From the NCBI RefSeq assembly GCF_023715685.1, contig NZ_JAMBOQ010000017.1, forward strand, positions 1 through 36,804: a stretch of 36,804 nt of DNA, in the 5' to 3' direction. A program made the position numbers and the translations under genes. This document shows positions 35,667 to 36,804 of the stretch, piece after piece (positions within the stretch are counted from its first letter, which is position 1; each line of letters begins with the position of its first letter). Source of the DNA: Priestia aryabhattai (GTDB lineage Bacteria; Bacillota; Bacilli; Bacillales; Bacillaceae_H). Below the pieces are notes generated by a model. It did no database searches. It worked only from the letters and a program-made list of their open reading frames with translations, and had not been told where the DNA came from.

Positions 35667-35743
35667 TGGGGCGACTGATGGGAATCGAACCCACGAATGC
35701 CGGAACCACAATCCGGTGCGTTAACCACTTCGCCACAATCGCC
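35667..35743 (-). tRNA. tRNA-His(GTG)
   Basis: Anticodon loop TTGTGGT; an extra 5' G pairs as G-1, the histidine identity mark; CCA encoded. Confidence 0.96.
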
Positions 35744-35772
35744 ACGTATATATGCAATGTTGTTTTTATAAT

Positions 35773-35846
35773 TGGCAGGGGCAGTAGGAATCGAACCCAC
35801 ACTGACGGTTTTGGAGACCGTAGTTCTACCTTTAAACTATGCCCCT
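35773..35846 (-). tRNA. tRNA-Trp(CCA)
   Basis: Anticodon loop CTCCAAA; acceptor AGGGGCA / TGCCCCT; CCA end encoded. Confidence 0.96.
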
Positions 35847-35851
35847 ATAAA

Positions 35852-35935
35852 TGGTGGAGGGGGGCAGATTCGAACTGCCGAACCCGAAGGAGCGGATTTA
35901 CAGTCCGCCGCGTTTAGCCACTTCGCTACCCCTCC
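35852..35935 (-). tRNA. tRNA-Tyr(GTA)
   Basis: Long variable arm; anticodon loop CTGTAAA; CCA encoded. Confidence 0.96.
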
Positions 35936-35945
35936 ACAATAACTG

Positions 35946-36021
<76 letters not shown>

Positions 36022-36046
36022 ATTTTAAAAACAAGTGTTTTTAAAA

Positions 36047-36122
36047 TGGTGGCTCGGGACGGAATCGAACCGCCGACACAAGGATTTTCAGTCCTTTGCT
36101 CTACCAACTGAGCTACCGAGCC
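36047..36122 (-). tRNA. tRNA-Phe(GAA)
   Basis: Anticodon loop CTGAAAA; acceptor GGCTCGG / CCGAGCC; CCA encoded. A short inverted repeat (AAAACA / TGTTTTT) lies in the spacer before tRNA-Thr. Confidence 0.96.
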
Positions 36123-36137
36123 TTATTAAATTTAAAA

Positions 36138-36213
36138 TGGCGGTCCCGACGGGAATCGAACCCGCGATCTCCTGCGTGACAGGCAGGCATGTTAACCGCT
36201 ACACCACGGGACC
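36138..36213 (-). tRNA. tRNA-Asp(GTC)
   Basis: Anticodon loop CTGTCAC; acceptor GGTCCCG / CGGGACC; CCA encoded. Confidence 0.96.
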
Positions 36214-36216
36214 ACT

Positions 36217-36293
<77 letters not shown>

Positions 36294-36304
36294 ATGATAA
36301 TATA

Positions 36305-36380
36305 TGGTGGAGGATGACGGGATCGAACCGCCGACCCCCTGCTTGTAAGGCAGGTGCTCTCCCAGCTGAGCTAATCCTCC
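36305..36380 (-). tRNA. tRNA-Val(TAC)
   Basis: Anticodon loop CTTACAA; acceptor GGAGGAT / ATCCTCC; CCA encoded. Confidence 0.96.
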
Positions 36381-36403
36381 ACTATTATGTAGATAAAAAT
36401 AAA

Positions 36404-36478
36404 TGGTGACCCGTACGGGATTCGAACCCGTGTTACCGCCGTGAAAGGGCGGTGTCTTAACCGCTTGACCAACGGGCC
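36404..36478 (-). tRNA. tRNA-Glu(TTC)
   Basis: Anticodon loop CTTTCAC; acceptor GGCCCGT / ACGGGTC with a wobble; CCA encoded. Confidence 0.96.
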
Positions 36479-36499
36479 ACTGTGTTAATTAGATAAAAA

Positions 36500-36591
36500 T
36501 GGCGGAGAGCAAGGGATTTGAACCCTTGAGACAGCGTTAACCGCCTACACGATTTCCAATCGTGCTCCTTCGGCCACTCGGACAGCTCTCC
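36500..36591 (-). tRNA. tRNA-Ser(GGA)
   Basis: Long variable arm; anticodon loop TTGGAAA; acceptor GGAGAGC / GCTCTCC; CCA encoded. Confidence 0.96.
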
Positions 36592-36594
36592 AAA

Positions 36595-36669
36595 TGGCTC
36601 CACAGGTAGGACTCGAACCTACGACCGATCGGTTAACAGCCGATAGCTCTACCACTGAGCTACTGTGGA
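36595..36669 (-). tRNA. tRNA-Asn(GTT)
   Basis: Anticodon loop CTGTTAA; acceptor TCCACAG / CTGTGGA; CCA encoded. First tRNA after the 5S gene. Confidence 0.96.
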
Positions 36670-36678
36670 ATAATAACA

Positions 36679-36795
36679 GCCTGGCAACGTCCTACTCTCA
36701 CAGGGACAAAGTCCCAACTACCATTGGCGCTAAAGAGCTTAACTTCCGTGTTCGGTATGGGAACGGGTGTGACCTCTTCGCTATCGCCACCAGAC
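36679..36795 (-). rRNA. 5S rRNA
   Basis: The minus strand shows the Bacillus 5S sequence: GGTGGCGATAGCGAAGAGGT, CACCCGTTCCCATACCGAAC, ACGGAAGTTAAG and GAGAGTAGGACG. The terminal stem pairs GTCTGG with CCAGGC (wobble included). The ends are set by this stem, to within a few bases. It is the last rRNA of an operon entering from the right; the rest of 23S and 16S is outside. Confidence 0.95.
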
Positions 36796-36804
36796 ATATT
36801 ATAT

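Overview
The window looks like chromosome of a low-GC, spore-forming member of the Bacillaceae, most likely Priestia (Bacillus) megaterium or a close relative. The clues are a Bacillus-type tRNA cluster after a 5S gene, the block queG / yhbB-like / trmL / prkA / yhbH, sporulation genes, and Shine-Dalgarno sites of the AGGAGG type before most genes. The species call is an inference. Most genes, and both rRNA loci, lie on the minus strand. The left edge is the 5' end of a 16S rRNA gene with its tandem promoters; the right edge is a 5S rRNA gene followed by 17 tRNA genes. The window is therefore the unique segment between two rrn operons in direct orientation.

Layout from left to right. 0-0.4 kb: rrn leader and promoters P1/P2. 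0.4-4.3 kb: muropeptide-peptide recycling genes (ykfC, ykfB), a DUF819 membrane protein and a DUF3870 protein, with a CcpA (cre) site at the likely transcription start. 4.4-4.7 kb: a non-coding repeat with imperfect terminal inverted repeats. 4.7-10.5 kb: a frameshifted glycerophosphodiesterase gene, then a glycerol-3-phosphate (or glycerophosphodiester) ABC importer (ugpB, ugpE, ugpA, ugpC) headed by the antiterminator gene glpP, with a terminator in the leader. 10.6-11.7 kb: bioB with a BirA-like box. 11.7-14.6 kb: a full-length GH36 alpha-galactosidase preceded by a short protein that looks like the N-terminal domain of a second alpha-galactosidase, with a cre-like site. 14.9-16.2 kb (plus strand): a PuuP-like amine or amino-acid importer. 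16.3-18.9 kb: EcsC-family, DedA and AI-2E-family membrane or membrane-associated proteins. 19.1-20.6 kb: glutamate symporter gltT behind a c-di-AMP (ydaO-type) riboswitch. 20.9-21.7 kb: uppP.

22.1-24.7 kb (plus strand): a small membrane protein, then a TPP riboswitch controlling thiC, then a small Cys/His protein overlapping the thiC end. 24.7-27.5 kb: a VanZ-family protein, a CDF metal exporter and a DUF3231 protein. 27.6-31.0 kb: the sporulation pair yhbH and prkA with sigma-E-like promoter matches. 31.3 kb: a 30-residue membrane miniprotein, plus strand. 31.5-34.1 kb: trmL, a yhbB-like amidase-domain protein and queG. 34.2-34.9 kb: a B3/B4-domain protein, plus strand. 35.0-36.8 kb: the tRNA cluster and 5S rRNA.

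I found no prophage, transposase, CRISPR array or defence island. The most informative signals are regulatory: the c-di-AMP riboswitch on gltT, the leader terminator on the glpP-led operon, and the cre-like sites. Some small genes and one truncated gene are poorly described.
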